The notes under the pieces: generated by a model
Told to the model about the DNA's origin: nothing
The model's input: only the letters and a program-made list of their open reading frames with translations
Database searches by the model: none
Shown here: positions 35,030-43,722 of the stretch, in pieces
Layout: each line of letters starts with the position of its first letter
Numbering within the stretch: the first letter of the stretch is position 1
NCBI RefSeq assembly: GCF_001669775.1
Contig: NZ_LXWK01000011.1
Location: 1,426,001-1,490,000 of the forward strand
DNA: 64,000 bases
Direction of reading: 5' to 3'
DNA from: Rheinheimera sp. SA_1
Lineage (GTDB): Bacteria; Pseudomonadota; Gammaproteobacteria; Enterobacterales; Alteromonadaceae
Translations under genes and position numbers: made by a program

Positions 35030-36481
35030 TTAACGCTGCGGCTGATGCGCTAAAAACCGACCATGCCGATCAGGGCATGCCATCCCACCGTCAAAGGCCA
35101 AACCGCCGTTGACATACACTTGCACAATGCCTTCGGCTTGCGCAAAAGGTTGCACAAAATCGGCGTTGTCTTTTATTTTTTCGGCGTCAAACAGTACCAG
35201 ATCGGCGAAGTTGCCGACTTTAATGCTACCGCGCTGCGCCAATTTAAAATTCTGCGCCGATAACCCGGTCATTTTATGGATTGCTTGGCTCAGGCTAAAC
35301 AGCTGTAAGTCGCGGCTGTAGTGGCCGAGCACCCGGGGGAAGGCTCCCCACAGCCTGGGGTGCGGATGCGGATCACAAGGCAAACCGTCCGAGCCAATCA
35401 TAGTCGGCGGATAACTTAAAAATTGCTGCACGTCAGTTTCCGACATGCCGTGATAGACAGCGCCTGCTGGCATCAGACGCGCTGCAGTTTCCAGTAACGG
35501 CAACTGCCAGCTGGCGGCAATTTGCGCCAGGGTCTGTCCTGCCATGGCCGGATATGGCTCGGACCAGGTAATAAAAATCTCAAAATCGGCAGTGACCTGT
35601 TTTAAATCCAGCGTGCTGGAACTGGCGGAATAAGGGTAACAATCACAACAAAAATGCTGCTTTGCTGCCCGCTTCCCAATAAATTCCAGCACTTCCCCGG
35701 CTCGGCCCCAGTTCGCCATACCCGCGCATTTCAGATGTGAAATCACCACCGGTACTTTGAGGTGTAAGCCTAAATCAGCCGCTTCGGCCAAAGCCGGAAT
35801 AATGGCTGCAAATTCACTGCGTAAATGGCTGGTGTAAATCGCGTCAAATTCAGCCAGCGGTGCACCGACTACTGCAAGTTCGGCTGAGGGAGCTGCAATC
35901 GCATTGTGATACGCCAGTCCCGAACTTAAACCCAGCGCGCCCTGCTCGAGCGACTGGCGCAGCTGCTGCTGCATCTTCAGTTGCTGCTTAGGCGTCGCGG
36001 CTTTGGATAAATCGGTCATCACCGCATGACGCAAAGTCGTATGGCCAACCAGCGCTGCGGTATTTACCCCCGGTTTGGCTTGCTGCAGCGCCTTGGCATA
36101 TTCAGCAAAGCTGCGATAAGCAAATTCGGCCTGCTGACCTAATAAATTCATTGGATCCGGTGGTGGCGCATTCAGGTCGGCCGGTGCCGCGCTAATGCCA
36201 CAATTGCCGGTAATCACGGTCGTCACGCCCTGGCTGAGCTTGGCTAGCATCGCCGGATTGCGGATGAGCTCCAGATCGTCGTGGGTATGTACATCAATAA
36301 AACCGGGCGCCAGCACTAAACCTTGGGCGGCAATTTCGACGCGGCCAGTGCCGGGCGTTAAGGTGCCAATGGCCGCAATCCGATCCGCCAGCAACGCCAC
36401 ATCGGCGACAATAGCGGCGGCGCCGGTGCCATCAATGACGCTGGCGCCGAAGAAAATCCGGTCATAAAGCACCGGGTTCAT
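35030..36481 (-). CDS. N-acyl-D-amino-acid deacylase (D-aminoacylase)
   Basis: The product is 483 aa from the ATG of MNPVLYDRIFF; an open extension to 36535 uses only TTG starts. It is an amidohydrolase-fold metalloenzyme: metal ligands in GFIDVHTHDD, the Cys ligand in ITGNCGIS, VGHTTLRHAVM, HLRSEF, VISHLKCAG, and the catalytic Asp in MIGSDGLPCDPHPHPR. It frees D-amino acids from N-acyl forms. It lies between RidA and RpiR genes in one operon. Confidence 0.92.
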   Translation of the reverse strand: MNPVLYDRIFFGASVIDGTGAAAIVADVALLADRIAAIGTLTPGTGRVEIAAQGLVLAPGFIDVHTHDDLELIRNPAMLAKLSQGVTTVITGNCGISAAPADLNAPPPDPMNLLGQQAEFAYRSFAEYAKALQQAKPGVNTAALVGHTTLRHAVMTDLSKAATPKQQLKMQQQLRQSLEQGALGLSSGLAYHNAIAAPSAELAVVGAPLAEFDAIYTSHLRSEFAAIIPALAEAADLGLHLKVPVVISHLKCAGMANWGRAGEVLEFIGKRAAKQHFCCDCYPYSASSSTLDLKQVTADFEIFITWSEPYPAMAGQTLAQIAASWQLPLLETAARLMPAGAVYHGMSETDVQQFLSYPPTMIGSDGLPCDPHPHPRLWGAFPRVLGHYSRDLQLFSLSQAIHKMTGLSAQNFKLAQRGSIKVGNFADLVLFDAEKIKDNADFVQPFAQAEGIVQVYVNGGLAFDGGMACPDRHGRFLAHQPQR

Positions 36482-36537
36482 TTCAGCATCAGTGTTCGTC
36501 AGCGTCTTTGCAACCTGTGTTGCTGCGGCCAACAACG

Positions 36538-37389
36538 TTAATCCCCCAACGGCAGACGTTCCGGGCCGTGCCGGTGTTCATCCAGTTCGTGTTTGATCCG
36601 ACGTAATTTTTCCCGCGATTTACGCTGGTTTAGCACCGCAATCTGGCTGACCAGAATGTCAATCGCCGCCAGCATCACATAACGTGACGCGCTTGGTTTA
36701 TAGATAAAATCGGATTCCTGGGTCAGGATCGGCAGATGAATATCCGCCAGTTTCGATAAGCGACTGTCCGGGCAAATGGCAATCACTTTACTGCCATAAT
36801 CCTTGGCAATTTGCACCGCAGCTTCCACTTCCGGACTATAACCACTGAGCGACAAACACAACACCACATCCCCTTTGTCGACGCTGGCTGCAGTCATCCG
36901 CATCAGCAGAGGGTCGGAATAAGCATTGCTTTGCACACAAAGCCGGAACAAACGGTGATGACATTCCTGCGCCATAATCGAACTGCCACCGCCGACGCCA
37001 TAAATCAGCACTTTCGGTGCCTGGATCATCAAGTCGCTGGCTTTGTCGATCATCTCCTGGGTGATCAGTCCGGTATTGAGCTGCAGAATTTCATTAATCG
37101 CAGCATAAATCGCCGGAATATCTTTTTTCTCGACCGTTGAATCACTGATAAACCGCTCACCAACCGCCACTGACTGCGCCAGTTTTAGCTTCAGATCCCG
37201 CACATTGCTGCACTGCAGTGCGCGTGCTAACCGGGTGATACTGGCGTGACTCACTTGCGCCTTGTCCGCCAGTTCACCAATACTGGCGCTGGCGGCGTAG
37301 TTAAGGTCGGTTAAAATCAACCGCGCTACTTTTTGCTCGGATGGCCGTAAATGGGCCAGACATTCATGAATTCGTGAAACTATATCCAC
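36538..37389 (-). CDS. RpiR-family regulator with SIS domain
   Basis: The 283-aa protein starts at a GTG. An N-terminal RpiR helix-turn-helix (about 1-77, ASIGELADKAQVSHASITRLARAL) is joined to a SIS sugar-phosphate-isomerase-like domain (about 120-250, VLIYGVGGGSSIMAQECHHRLFRLC). SIS domains bind phosphosugars such as GlcNAc-6-P or MurNAc-6-P, so this is the likely local repressor or activator, linking amino-sugar status to D-amino-acid catabolism. Confidence 0.92.
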   Translation of the reverse strand: MDIVSRIHECLAHLRPSEQKVARLILTDLNYAASASIGELADKAQVSHASITRLARALQCSNVRDLKLKLAQSVAVGERFISDSTVEKKDIPAIYAAINEILQLNTGLITQEMIDKASDLMIQAPKVLIYGVGGGSSIMAQECHHRLFRLCVQSNAYSDPLLMRMTAASVDKGDVVLCLSLSGYSPEVEAAVQIAKDYGSKVIAICPDSRLSKLADIHLPILTQESDFIYKPSASRYVMLAAIDILVSQIAVLNQRKSREKLRRIKHELDEHRHGPERLPLGD

Positions 37390-37473
37390 CTGAGGTTTCC
37401 TTTAAGCTTTGGTTGCTGTGCTAATTTTAAAAAAACACGCAAAATCAGCAGCCTGGGTTAAACCCGAAATTTT

Positions 37474-38793
37474 CTAGAAAAACGTTTCATACCAGCGCCG
37501 GACCTGATAATCCTCATCCAGCACCGCTAAATACCGCCACTTGTCGAGCGTCAGACAAGGGTGCGAACCAGCAAAGCTCAGCATATCGCCAACGGCTAAA
37601 TCACTGTCGGGCGGAAGCTGTAATAGCGCATGCTGATCCATGATTTTACTGATGTACATCCGGGTGTCGGCCGCTTTGGGCTGGCGTTGTGTTGGCTGAG
37701 CTTGTAAGGGCTGCTTTTGTGCTGATTTAGTCACTGGCCGAAAGTGCTGACTAACCAACGGCAACCCGGCATCAAATGCCATATCCCGTTTGCCCAGACC
37801 AATAATCGCCAGCTGCGGTTCCGGCCGCGACAGCACATAAGCCCAGACCTCCAGTGCATTGTGAAGTTCACCCTCCACCTGACAAGCCAGCGCGCTGCGC
37901 TTTAACAAGTCCTGCTGCGCTTGCTGATAAATACCCAAATCAAAAAACAAATAACAGCCGGGGCGAATGAGTGGCATAAAATTGTCTGGCAAAGTAGCTG
38001 CGCCAAAGGCACCGGCTACCAGATCATAAAAGGCCGATCCAGCGCCGCTGAGTAAAATTTGCGGCGTAGCGAATAACTGCTGTTGCTGAAGCTCGAGACT
38101 AAAATCAATGCAACTTTGCACAAACTGGCGAATGGCTGCGGCTTGATCCGGCGCTTTAATCACTCCTTCGTAAAACTCCACCCCGGCCAGTTGCAGCGCT
38201 TTACTTTGTTTTACCTGCTGCGCTAGCTCCAGCCCGGCGGTGAAACTGCGCACACCACTACGCCCGCCAGCAACGCCAATTTCCAGCAACACCTTTAAAG
38301 TTAAGCCCTGCTCACTGAAAAAGTTGTCGAGTTGGGTCAGGTTGTCCTGTGAATCAAGCAGACAATAAAATTCGATGCCGTTTTGCAGCATCGTTGCGGC
38401 CTGCTGCATTTCAGCGCGGCCAACCAGCTGATTCGCAAGTAAAATTCTTTTCACGCCATGCGCAGCGGCCACCATTGCCTGCGGCACAGTCGCCAGCGTC
38501 ATGCCCCAGGCACCTTGGGCAATTTGCTGCAAAAACAGCGCTGGCAGCATACCGGTTTTACCATGCGGCGCCAGCTGCACCCCGGCGAGATCAGCAAACT
38601 GCTGCATCCAACGGATATTGTTGGTTAACTTCTGCTGATCCAATACTGCCAATGGCAACGTCAGTTCGCCCTGAAGTAAACTGCGTGCTGCACTGGAAAA
38701 TTCGCCAGTGGTGTCATTTGGCGCAGCCGCAATCGTTAATGAGGAAGTCGACAGCAACTCATTCTGCCCAGCCAGGCCTTTGGTGATCCGCAT
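37474..38793 (-). CDS. PLP-dependent D-amino-acid deaminase/aldolase (DSD1-like)
   Basis: The product is 439 aa from the ATG after GGAGAACTC. It is an alanine-racemase-type TIM barrel with the PLP lysine in LAPHGKTGM (about residue 85) and the C-terminal metal site pattern MDQHALLQL and GSHPCLTLDKW (His and Cys for zinc). This is the signature of eukaryotic-type D-serine dehydratases and D-threonine aldolases. It heads the operon and would degrade the D-amino acids released by the D-aminoacylase. A Gln-rich insert sits at about 360-385. Confidence 0.9.
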   Translation of the reverse strand: MRITKGLAGQNELLSTSSLTIAAAPNDTTGEFSSAARSLLQGELTLPLAVLDQQKLTNNIRWMQQFADLAGVQLAPHGKTGMLPALFLQQIAQGAWGMTLATVPQAMVAAAHGVKRILLANQLVGRAEMQQAATMLQNGIEFYCLLDSQDNLTQLDNFFSEQGLTLKVLLEIGVAGGRSGVRSFTAGLELAQQVKQSKALQLAGVEFYEGVIKAPDQAAAIRQFVQSCIDFSLELQQQQLFATPQILLSGAGSAFYDLVAGAFGAATLPDNFMPLIRPGCYLFFDLGIYQQAQQDLLKRSALACQVEGELHNALEVWAYVLSRPEPQLAIIGLGKRDMAFDAGLPLVSQHFRPVTKSAQKQPLQAQPTQRQPKAADTRMYISKIMDQHALLQLPPDSDLAVGDMLSFAGSHPCLTLDKWRYLAVLDEDYQVRRWYETFF

Positions 38794-38929
38794 CTTTTGA
38801 GAGTTCTCCGCAATCCGAATCCAGCATCGGTTTGCTTGAAAAATAATCATTGAACTTCACTAAAATATCGTGTTAAAAGATAACAGGCAAGCAAATTAAT
38901 TAAAGTTACTTAGTAACAGGCAACTTTAG

Positions 38930-39022
38930 TCAACTGCAAGCCGTCGTAACGGACTGCTGACTCACTTTGAGTTGGTGATGGTTCCGGAGTCGACTGGTGT
39001 TATCAAGTGCGATGTAGTTTTT
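38930..39022 (+). ncRNA. Possible small RNA upstream of an orphan terminator
   Basis: The gap between the DSD1-like gene and the methyltransferase holds no ORF but ends in a strong intrinsic terminator (39023-39048) on the plus strand. The preceding stretch has self-complementary blocks (CGTCGTAACGGACTGCTGACTC and others). No known sRNA family is recognised; support is the orphan terminator only. Confidence 0.25.
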
Positions 39023-39048
39023 GGGGTACTTCGGTACCCCTCTTTTTT
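39023..39048 (+). terminator. Intrinsic terminator with no upstream gene
   Basis: GGGGTAC-TTCG-GTACCCC is a perfect tetraloop hairpin followed by TCTTTTTT. No coding gene on the plus strand ends before it, so it must close a non-coding transcript or shield the next gene. Confidence 0.8.
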
Positions 39049-39219
39049 ACAATGTTGGCTCAACAAAATTTAACTTTGCTTAGCCTGCAAACCGAATAGG
39101 TGTTGGCAATTGTTGCAAATGACTCGTTCGTTAGTTGTGAATGCACTATTCAACACCAACGATTCAGGTTATCTTTTGACCAGTTTTAGGGTACAAATAA
39201 TCAACAAAAGGATCTGATT

Positions 39220-40035
39220 ATGCTCACTAAATTCTTCCGCGTAAGTCTGTTGCTGCTGGCAAGCCACGCCAGCTTCACCACCTCCGCCGACATCAACCAG
39301 GCTTTGTTACATGAAGTTCGTACAGCTGAGAATAAAGTGCGGGACGACGCGCGCAAACCTTTGCAGACGCTCAGTTTTTTTGACGTCACACCACAAAGTA
39401 CTGTGGTTGAAGTGTGGCCGGGCTCGGGCTGGTATACCGAAATTCTGGCACCGTTATTAGCAGACAAAGGCAAACTATACGCCGCCCATTTTTCCGACAA
39501 GTTCACGCTGTTGCCAGCGGACTATATGCAAAAAGGCCGCACAGCCTTCCAGACAAAACTGGCGTCGCACCCGGTCTACAAAAACGTCACCGTGACTGAG
39601 TTTGCCCCTTTGGCAGGTATCGCGATAGCACCAGCGGCCAGCGCCGACGTGGTGCTATCGATCCGCAATCAGCTGTATATGTTTGATGGTGAAAACTCGC
39701 TTAAACATGCCTTGGCCAACTTTTATCAGGCACTGAAACCGGGTGGTGTATTAGGTGTCGTCGCCCCGCGCTTGCCCGACCAGCTGCTGACAAGTGATTG
39801 GAAAAAAACCGGTTATGTGCCGCAACAGTTATGGTTAAAACTGGCCAAAGAAACGGGTTTTGATTTTGAAGCCAGCAATGACCTGCTAATCAATCCAAAA
39901 GATACGGCCGATCATCCGTCGGGGATTTGGTCGTTGCCGCCGTCATTAGCCGTCGATGAAAAAGACAAAGCAAAGTACCGCGCTATCGGTGAAGTCACCC
40001 AGATGGTGCTGAAATTCAGAAAACCGCGCAACTAG
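39220..40035 (+). CDS. Exported class I methyltransferase-like protein
   Basis: The 271-aa protein has an N-terminal signal peptide (about 1-22, LLLLASHASFTTS). The body resembles the COG4798 predicted methyltransferases: STVVEVWPGSGWYTEILAPLL is motif I, with an unusual Trp-Pro, and FYQALKPGGVLGVVAPR is the post-II strand. Export of a SAM-dependent enzyme is odd because SAM is not periplasmic, so the real activity or ligand is uncertain. AAGGA precedes the ATG. It is a single-gene unit. Confidence 0.82.
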   Translation: MLTKFFRVSLLLLASHASFTTSADINQALLHEVRTAENKVRDDARKPLQTLSFFDVTPQSTVVEVWPGSGWYTEILAPLLADKGKLYAAHFSDKFTLLPADYMQKGRTAFQTKLASHPVYKNVTVTEFAPLAGIAIAPAASADVVLSIRNQLYMFDGENSLKHALANFYQALKPGGVLGVVAPRLPDQLLTSDWKKTGYVPQQLWLKLAKETGFDFEASNDLLINPKDTADHPSGIWSLPPSLAVDEKDKAKYRAIGEVTQMVLKFRKPRN

Positions 40036-40091
40036 GCTGAAGGTGGCCGTTGCAACAAAACATGCGTAACATATTGTTTAAAAACAAAACT

Positions 40092-40128
40092 GTAGGGCGC
40101 TACTCGCCGCGGCAGCGGCAGTACGCCA
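40092..40128 (+). repeat. Single REP-like palindrome
   Basis: GTAGGGCGCTACTCGCCGCG followed by GCAGCGGCAGTACGCC is the same family as the palindromes at 13054-13148. Unlike those it is solitary. Confidence 0.65.
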
Positions 40129-40619
40129 TAATTCGATTTTTAGTTCTGATGCATAACGGACCACCAGCGGTGAGTTCGGCGTTGCATTTTCATTGAATGT
40201 TAGATCCAAAAACGATGGTTCAATCGCTGATTTTCGAGGGTACTCGACGATGCCCTACTCACTCTACCCGCAGTTTTTCGTTTTTAGCCAGATGGACTAA
40301 TTTGCCCTGGTGAAACACCAGCTCGACGGTCCCGAATTCTATCGGTCCTACCAGTACAATGAGCTGTTCAAGCAGAATTTTTACCGCCGCCTGTTGTTGC
40401 GGATTGCTCATATTCCCTCTCCTGCTAACGGTGCGTGCGCAGCACCGTCTCTGCTGAATGTCACTCTAAAGAATGCTATTAAAGCAGATATCAAAAATAA
40501 CTAAAAACAAAAAATATCACTTTATATATTCATTTTTGATATATAAAAGTTCACTTCAGCGCCTGCTGTTCCCTAAATATGATATTCATTTATGGAATAT
40601 AAAACTAATTTAAAATTAC

Positions 40620-40784
40620 TTTTGAGTCTATTAAGGTAATTCCAGCAGTCACGAATGACCTTCTGTGCTGTGAACCCAAAGGTAAGGTTGCCGTCGTCAT
40701 GGTGTTCAGGGATGAACAGTTGTGCCATGCATTCCTCGTCCTGTCTTGTGATGCTGTTATGTCCACCCTCGTTGACATATGTTT
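40620..40784 (+). ncRNA. Possible small RNA before the 40.8-kb terminator
   Basis: A strong terminator at 40785-40811 has no protein gene in front of it on the plus strand. About 160 bp of moderate GC with ACC and GGA-type single-strand motifs precede it. The 5' end cannot be placed and no known RNA family is recognised. Confidence 0.25.
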
Positions 40785-40811
40785 GCCCGGCTGAATAAGC
40801 CGGGCTTTTTT
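40785..40811 (+). terminator. Intrinsic terminator with no upstream gene
   Basis: GCCCGGCT-GAATA-AGCCGGGC is followed by a T6 run. It is the strongest terminator in this gap and has no coding gene feeding it on the plus strand. Confidence 0.85.
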
Positions 40812-41139
40812 ATCGTAAAAATCCGGCATTAGCCCAAAGCAGTTGGCAGGTCGCTTAAGCATGCTGGCCCTATCATTCGACATTGTTACATTTCCGCTCT
40901 TTGTTAAATGCATCCATTCAAACCTTCTTCAGTAACATTTTTTGGCGCCACACCTGTGCGATTTTTAAAATAACCATACAAAACAACTACTAACACTTAA
41001 TTCTGACCGTGGCCGTTATTTGCTGCCTGTGTTGGATACCAGACTGACCTGCCCAATTTTATGCGCCAAGATAGGCCTAAGGTAGGTAAATCTGTGATAG
41101 ACCCGCCTTCATTCAATTATCCATTAAACGAGGTATGCA

Positions 41140-41658
41140 ATGATGAACATGAAGAGAGTTTTAGCCAATGGCGCGCTGATCTGCCTGTTTGGTGCAGCAT
41201 CCAGCCTCGCCTATGCAGCAGACAAAATTGACGCCGACGACTTCGTTGAAGAAGTCTCTGCCAAGGGTATTGCGGAAGTAGAAAGTGCAAAATTAGCGCA
41301 ACAGAAATCTTCCTCTACTGATATCAAAGCTTTTGCCCAAACCATGATTACTGATCATACGGCCGCCAACGCAGAGCTCGCTGTGATTGCCACCCGGAAA
41401 AATCTCGAAGTTTCCGACGAAGCGGAAATGGCCAACAAAGCAAAAAAATTCGTGTTGGAACAGCGTGACGGTGAATCCTTCGATAAAGCCTATGCCAAAA
41501 ACCAGGTAGCTGCGCACGAAGACACCATCGAGTTATTCCAGCGGGCCACTATCTCTGATGATGTTGAGATTGCCGCCTTCGCGACAAAAACCTTACCTAC
41601 GCTGCAGCATCATTTAAAAATGGCAAAAGAGTTGGCAGCAACATACGACAAAAAATAA
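41140..41658 (+). CDS. DUF4142 exported protein
   Basis: The 172-aa protein has a signal peptide cleaved near AYAADK, and a ferritin-like four-helix DUF4142 domain (about 35-165: FVEEVSAKGIAEVESAKLAQ, FAQTMITDHTAANAEL, and a late HEDTIELFQ then LPTLQHHLKMA). Conserved His residues at helix ends are present. The family is periplasmic and often stress-induced; the activity is unknown. GAGG precedes the ATG. It is followed by a small hydrophilic protein. Confidence 0.92.
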   Translation: MMNMKRVLANGALICLFGAASSLAYAADKIDADDFVEEVSAKGIAEVESAKLAQQKSSSTDIKAFAQTMITDHTAANAELAVIATRKNLEVSDEAEMANKAKKFVLEQRDGESFDKAYAKNQVAAHEDTIELFQRATISDDVEIAAFATKTLPTLQHHLKMAKELAATYDKK

Positions 41659-41764
41659 ATCCTGCCGTTCCTGCCAGCAGCATGCACTGCTGGCAGGTCA
41701 GGATAGGCCGATAAAAAAACCGGATAAATATTTGCACTGTTCACACAGATCTGAGGGTATCGAT

Positions 41765-42133
41765 ATGGCAGTCGGCGGCAAAGAAAAGTACACCAAAGAA
41801 CAAAGAAGAAAAGCCAAATTCATTCAGGATAGTTATGAAGAAAAAGGTGTTTCACCAACAAAAGCCGAGCACATCGCCTGGGCTACCGTGAATATACATT
41901 CGGGTGGTAGCGAACTCGATGGCTCCGGTGCCGCCATTCCTGAATGGGAAAAGGCTATAGCACGCAGAGATTCAACCAGAAATGCTGTCAAAGCCAAGCA
42001 AGCCCAGGCAGAACCCGATGCCTTGGAACACCAGCCGCTGGATGTATTGCGAAAAAGAGCCCGCAAAAAGCATATTAGCGGCAGTGCATCCATGACCCAG
42101 TTTGAACTTATTCATGCCTTAAGAAGTGGCTGA
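41765..42133 (+). CDS. Small basic protein annotated elsewhere as plasmid-stabilization-like
   Basis: The product is 122 aa from the ATG after GAGGG. It is Lys-rich: KYTKEQRRKAKFIQDSYEEKG, then EHIAWATVNIHSGGS, a pattern of proteobacterial proteins named plasmid stabilization protein on weak grounds. The C-terminal LDVLRKRARKKHISGSASMTQ with FELIHALR looks like a Rho-N/SAP-type nucleic-acid-binding helix set. A DNA-binding stress role is plausible. No toxin gene adjoins it. Confidence 0.78.
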   Translation: MAVGGKEKYTKEQRRKAKFIQDSYEEKGVSPTKAEHIAWATVNIHSGGSELDGSGAAIPEWEKAIARRDSTRNAVKAKQAQAEPDALEHQPLDVLRKRARKKHISGSASMTQFELIHALRSG

Positions 42134-42219
42134 TTTGCCCCCTCTGTTATGTTGAACGCTGCCGATTGTAACTTTAGAGTGCCCACATTTGTATGGCGGG
42201 CACCCTGCAAACTCAGTCG

Positions 42220-42250
42220 GTGACCCGTCATCCTTAATGATGCGGGTATA
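42220..42250. repeat. ERIC remnant (outer arms only)
   Basis: ACCCGTCATCCTT is followed directly by AATGATGCGGGTATA. These are pieces of the two ERIC arms with the core deleted, leaving a short hairpin. Confidence 0.5.
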
Positions 42251-42340
42251 GTTCTGCGAATTTAGCTGCTGCCGCACTAGCGAAAGGGCAAAACAACTAT
42301 GCCCGACCAAACCGGCAGCATGACCAATTCCAGCCAGTAT

Positions 42341-43066
42341 TTAACTATTTACATTGTTGATCCATGGCAACAAGCGTTCTGATTCTTTTCGCACTATGGC
42401 GTAGCACTCACAACTTAAATGCTCAAGTTCAGTGCGGTCGAGTATCTGAATACGACCGCGGCGGTATTCAATCACGCCCATACGCTGCAAACGACCCGCA
42501 GCTTCGGTCACGCCCTCACGACGTACGCCTAACATAGTGGCAATAAGTTCATGTGTCATCACCAGCTCATTGCCTTCTAATCGGTCCAGCGACACTAACA
42601 ACAACCGACACAGTTGTTGATCAATGGTGTGATGGCGATTGCAGGCTGCAGTTTGTGACATTTGGGTGATTAAGGTTTGGGTGTAACGCAGGACGGTTTG
42701 CAGTAAAGCACCATGACGATTAAATTCATCTTTTAACCGATGCCCTAACAAACGATAGGCGTGACCAGAACTTTGCACAAAGGCTCTGCTGGTGGTACTG
42801 CCGCCCCCCATAATCAGTGGCACGCCGACCAGCCCTTCATTACCAACTACCGAAATTTCGGTGCCAGCGCCACTCTCCGTCACTTGCAATAATGACACGA
42901 TGGAGTCGGTTGGAAAGTAGACATATCGTTGGGTATCACCGGATTCATACAAGACTTTGCCTAGCGGTAACTCAATTAAGTCCATATGGGGACACAATCG
43001 ATCCTGCACGTCGGTCGGCAAAATAGCTAACATTTGATTTTGCTGTAAGTTCGTTAAGTGAGGCAT
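42341..43066 (-). CDS. Crp/Fnr-family transcriptional regulator, copy 2
   Basis: The product is 241 aa from the ATG with GGAG 6 nt upstream; the open frame reaches 43096. It has a beta-roll sensor domain (about 15-140) and a winged helix (about 170-225, TMLGVRREGVTEAAGRLQRMGV). It is a close paralogue of the regulator at 2509-3297 over the full length. Fnr cysteines are absent. It lies convergent to the DUF4142 and small basic protein genes. Confidence 0.9.
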   Translation of the reverse strand: MPHLTNLQQNQMLAILPTDVQDRLCPHMDLIELPLGKVLYESGDTQRYVYFPTDSIVSLLQVTESGAGTEISVVGNEGLVGVPLIMGGGSTTSRAFVQSSGHAYRLLGHRLKDEFNRHGALLQTVLRYTQTLITQMSQTAACNRHHTIDQQLCRLLLVSLDRLEGNELVMTHELIATMLGVRREGVTEAAGRLQRMGVIEYRRGRIQILDRTELEHLSCECYAIVRKESERLLPWINNVNS

Positions 43067-43722
43067 TTTAAACTCCATGTCTACATTTGCGCTCAATACC
43101 GATCAGCCGCAGGACGTATAGTTCCTGCTTTGAAGTACGTGGGCATCGAACACAGGATTAATTTCAAATGACATTCATCTGAGGTTTACAGATTTAAGTC
43201 TTTGTCATTCCTGAGTTTTTTCTTACCTATAGCCGATAACGTCCTAAGAATTAAGCTACAGACCAGAACAAAGAGCATTCTTTGCCATGGGTTTTAATGT
43301 TCAATACCTTTATACCTTTATACCCTTCCCCATTAACAACCACTGAATAACTGCTTGCAGAGCCGGGGCATGGGCGTTAAAAACGGCCGCTTATTTCAGC
43401 GTGAGTATCGAAGTTATAACAACTGAAAGTCGGTGTATGTGGGACGCCGCACCAAACAAATAAATTAACCTAGAATTAAATTTCTAACTTTGGTGTTGGT
43501 GACAACCTGATCTATGACAACAGTACCTTTGAGAACAGTACCTTTGAGAACAGTACCTTTGAGAACAGTACCTTTGCGAACAGTATCAAATCGAAGGGTT
43601 TAAACAGCAGCAGTTAAAAGGCGATCCGCATCAAAGGCAGCGCCGGGTTGAATATCAAACATTGCGGTAGACGAGTTGGGGCAGCGTATGCGCGCTGCCG
43701 CCAAATTTATCCTGTAACCAAG
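43067..43722. other. Gene-free interval with tandem repeat and possible gene debris
   Basis: No frame with a ribosome site. It holds the 15-bp tandem array at 43516-43585. A short open stretch after it (43586-43670) translates to a Gln/Arg-rich peptide (KGDPHQRQRRVEYQTLR) without a start, which may be the end of a decayed gene. Confidence 0.45.
43516..43585 (+). repeat. 15-bp tandem repeat, 4.7 copies
   Basis: The unit GAGAACAGTACCTTT occurs four times (the first unit differs at one base) and a partial fifth unit follows. In one frame it reads as repeated Glu-Asn-Ser-Thr-Phe, but no start codon leads into it. Confidence 0.85.

Larger units (their letters stand above)
40036..41139. other. 1.1-kb gene-poor intergenic region
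   Basis: No convincing coding gene. It holds one REP-like palindrome (40092-40128), an AT-rich stretch (about 40480-40620) and an orphan terminator (40785-40811). Short frames at 40310-40504 and 40605-40913 lack ribosome sites and known motifs; the second runs across the terminator. Confidence 0.6.

Noticed and set aside
40310-40504. 64-aa plus-strand frame
   Set aside because: No start signal and no family; composition is that of intergenic DNA.
40605-40913. 102-aa minus-strand frame in the 40-kb gap
   Set aside because: It has no ribosome site or known motif and runs through a strong plus-strand terminator.
43516-43585. Direct repeats considered as a CRISPR array
   Set aside because: Repeats abut with no spacers, the unit is 15 bp and there are no cas genes.
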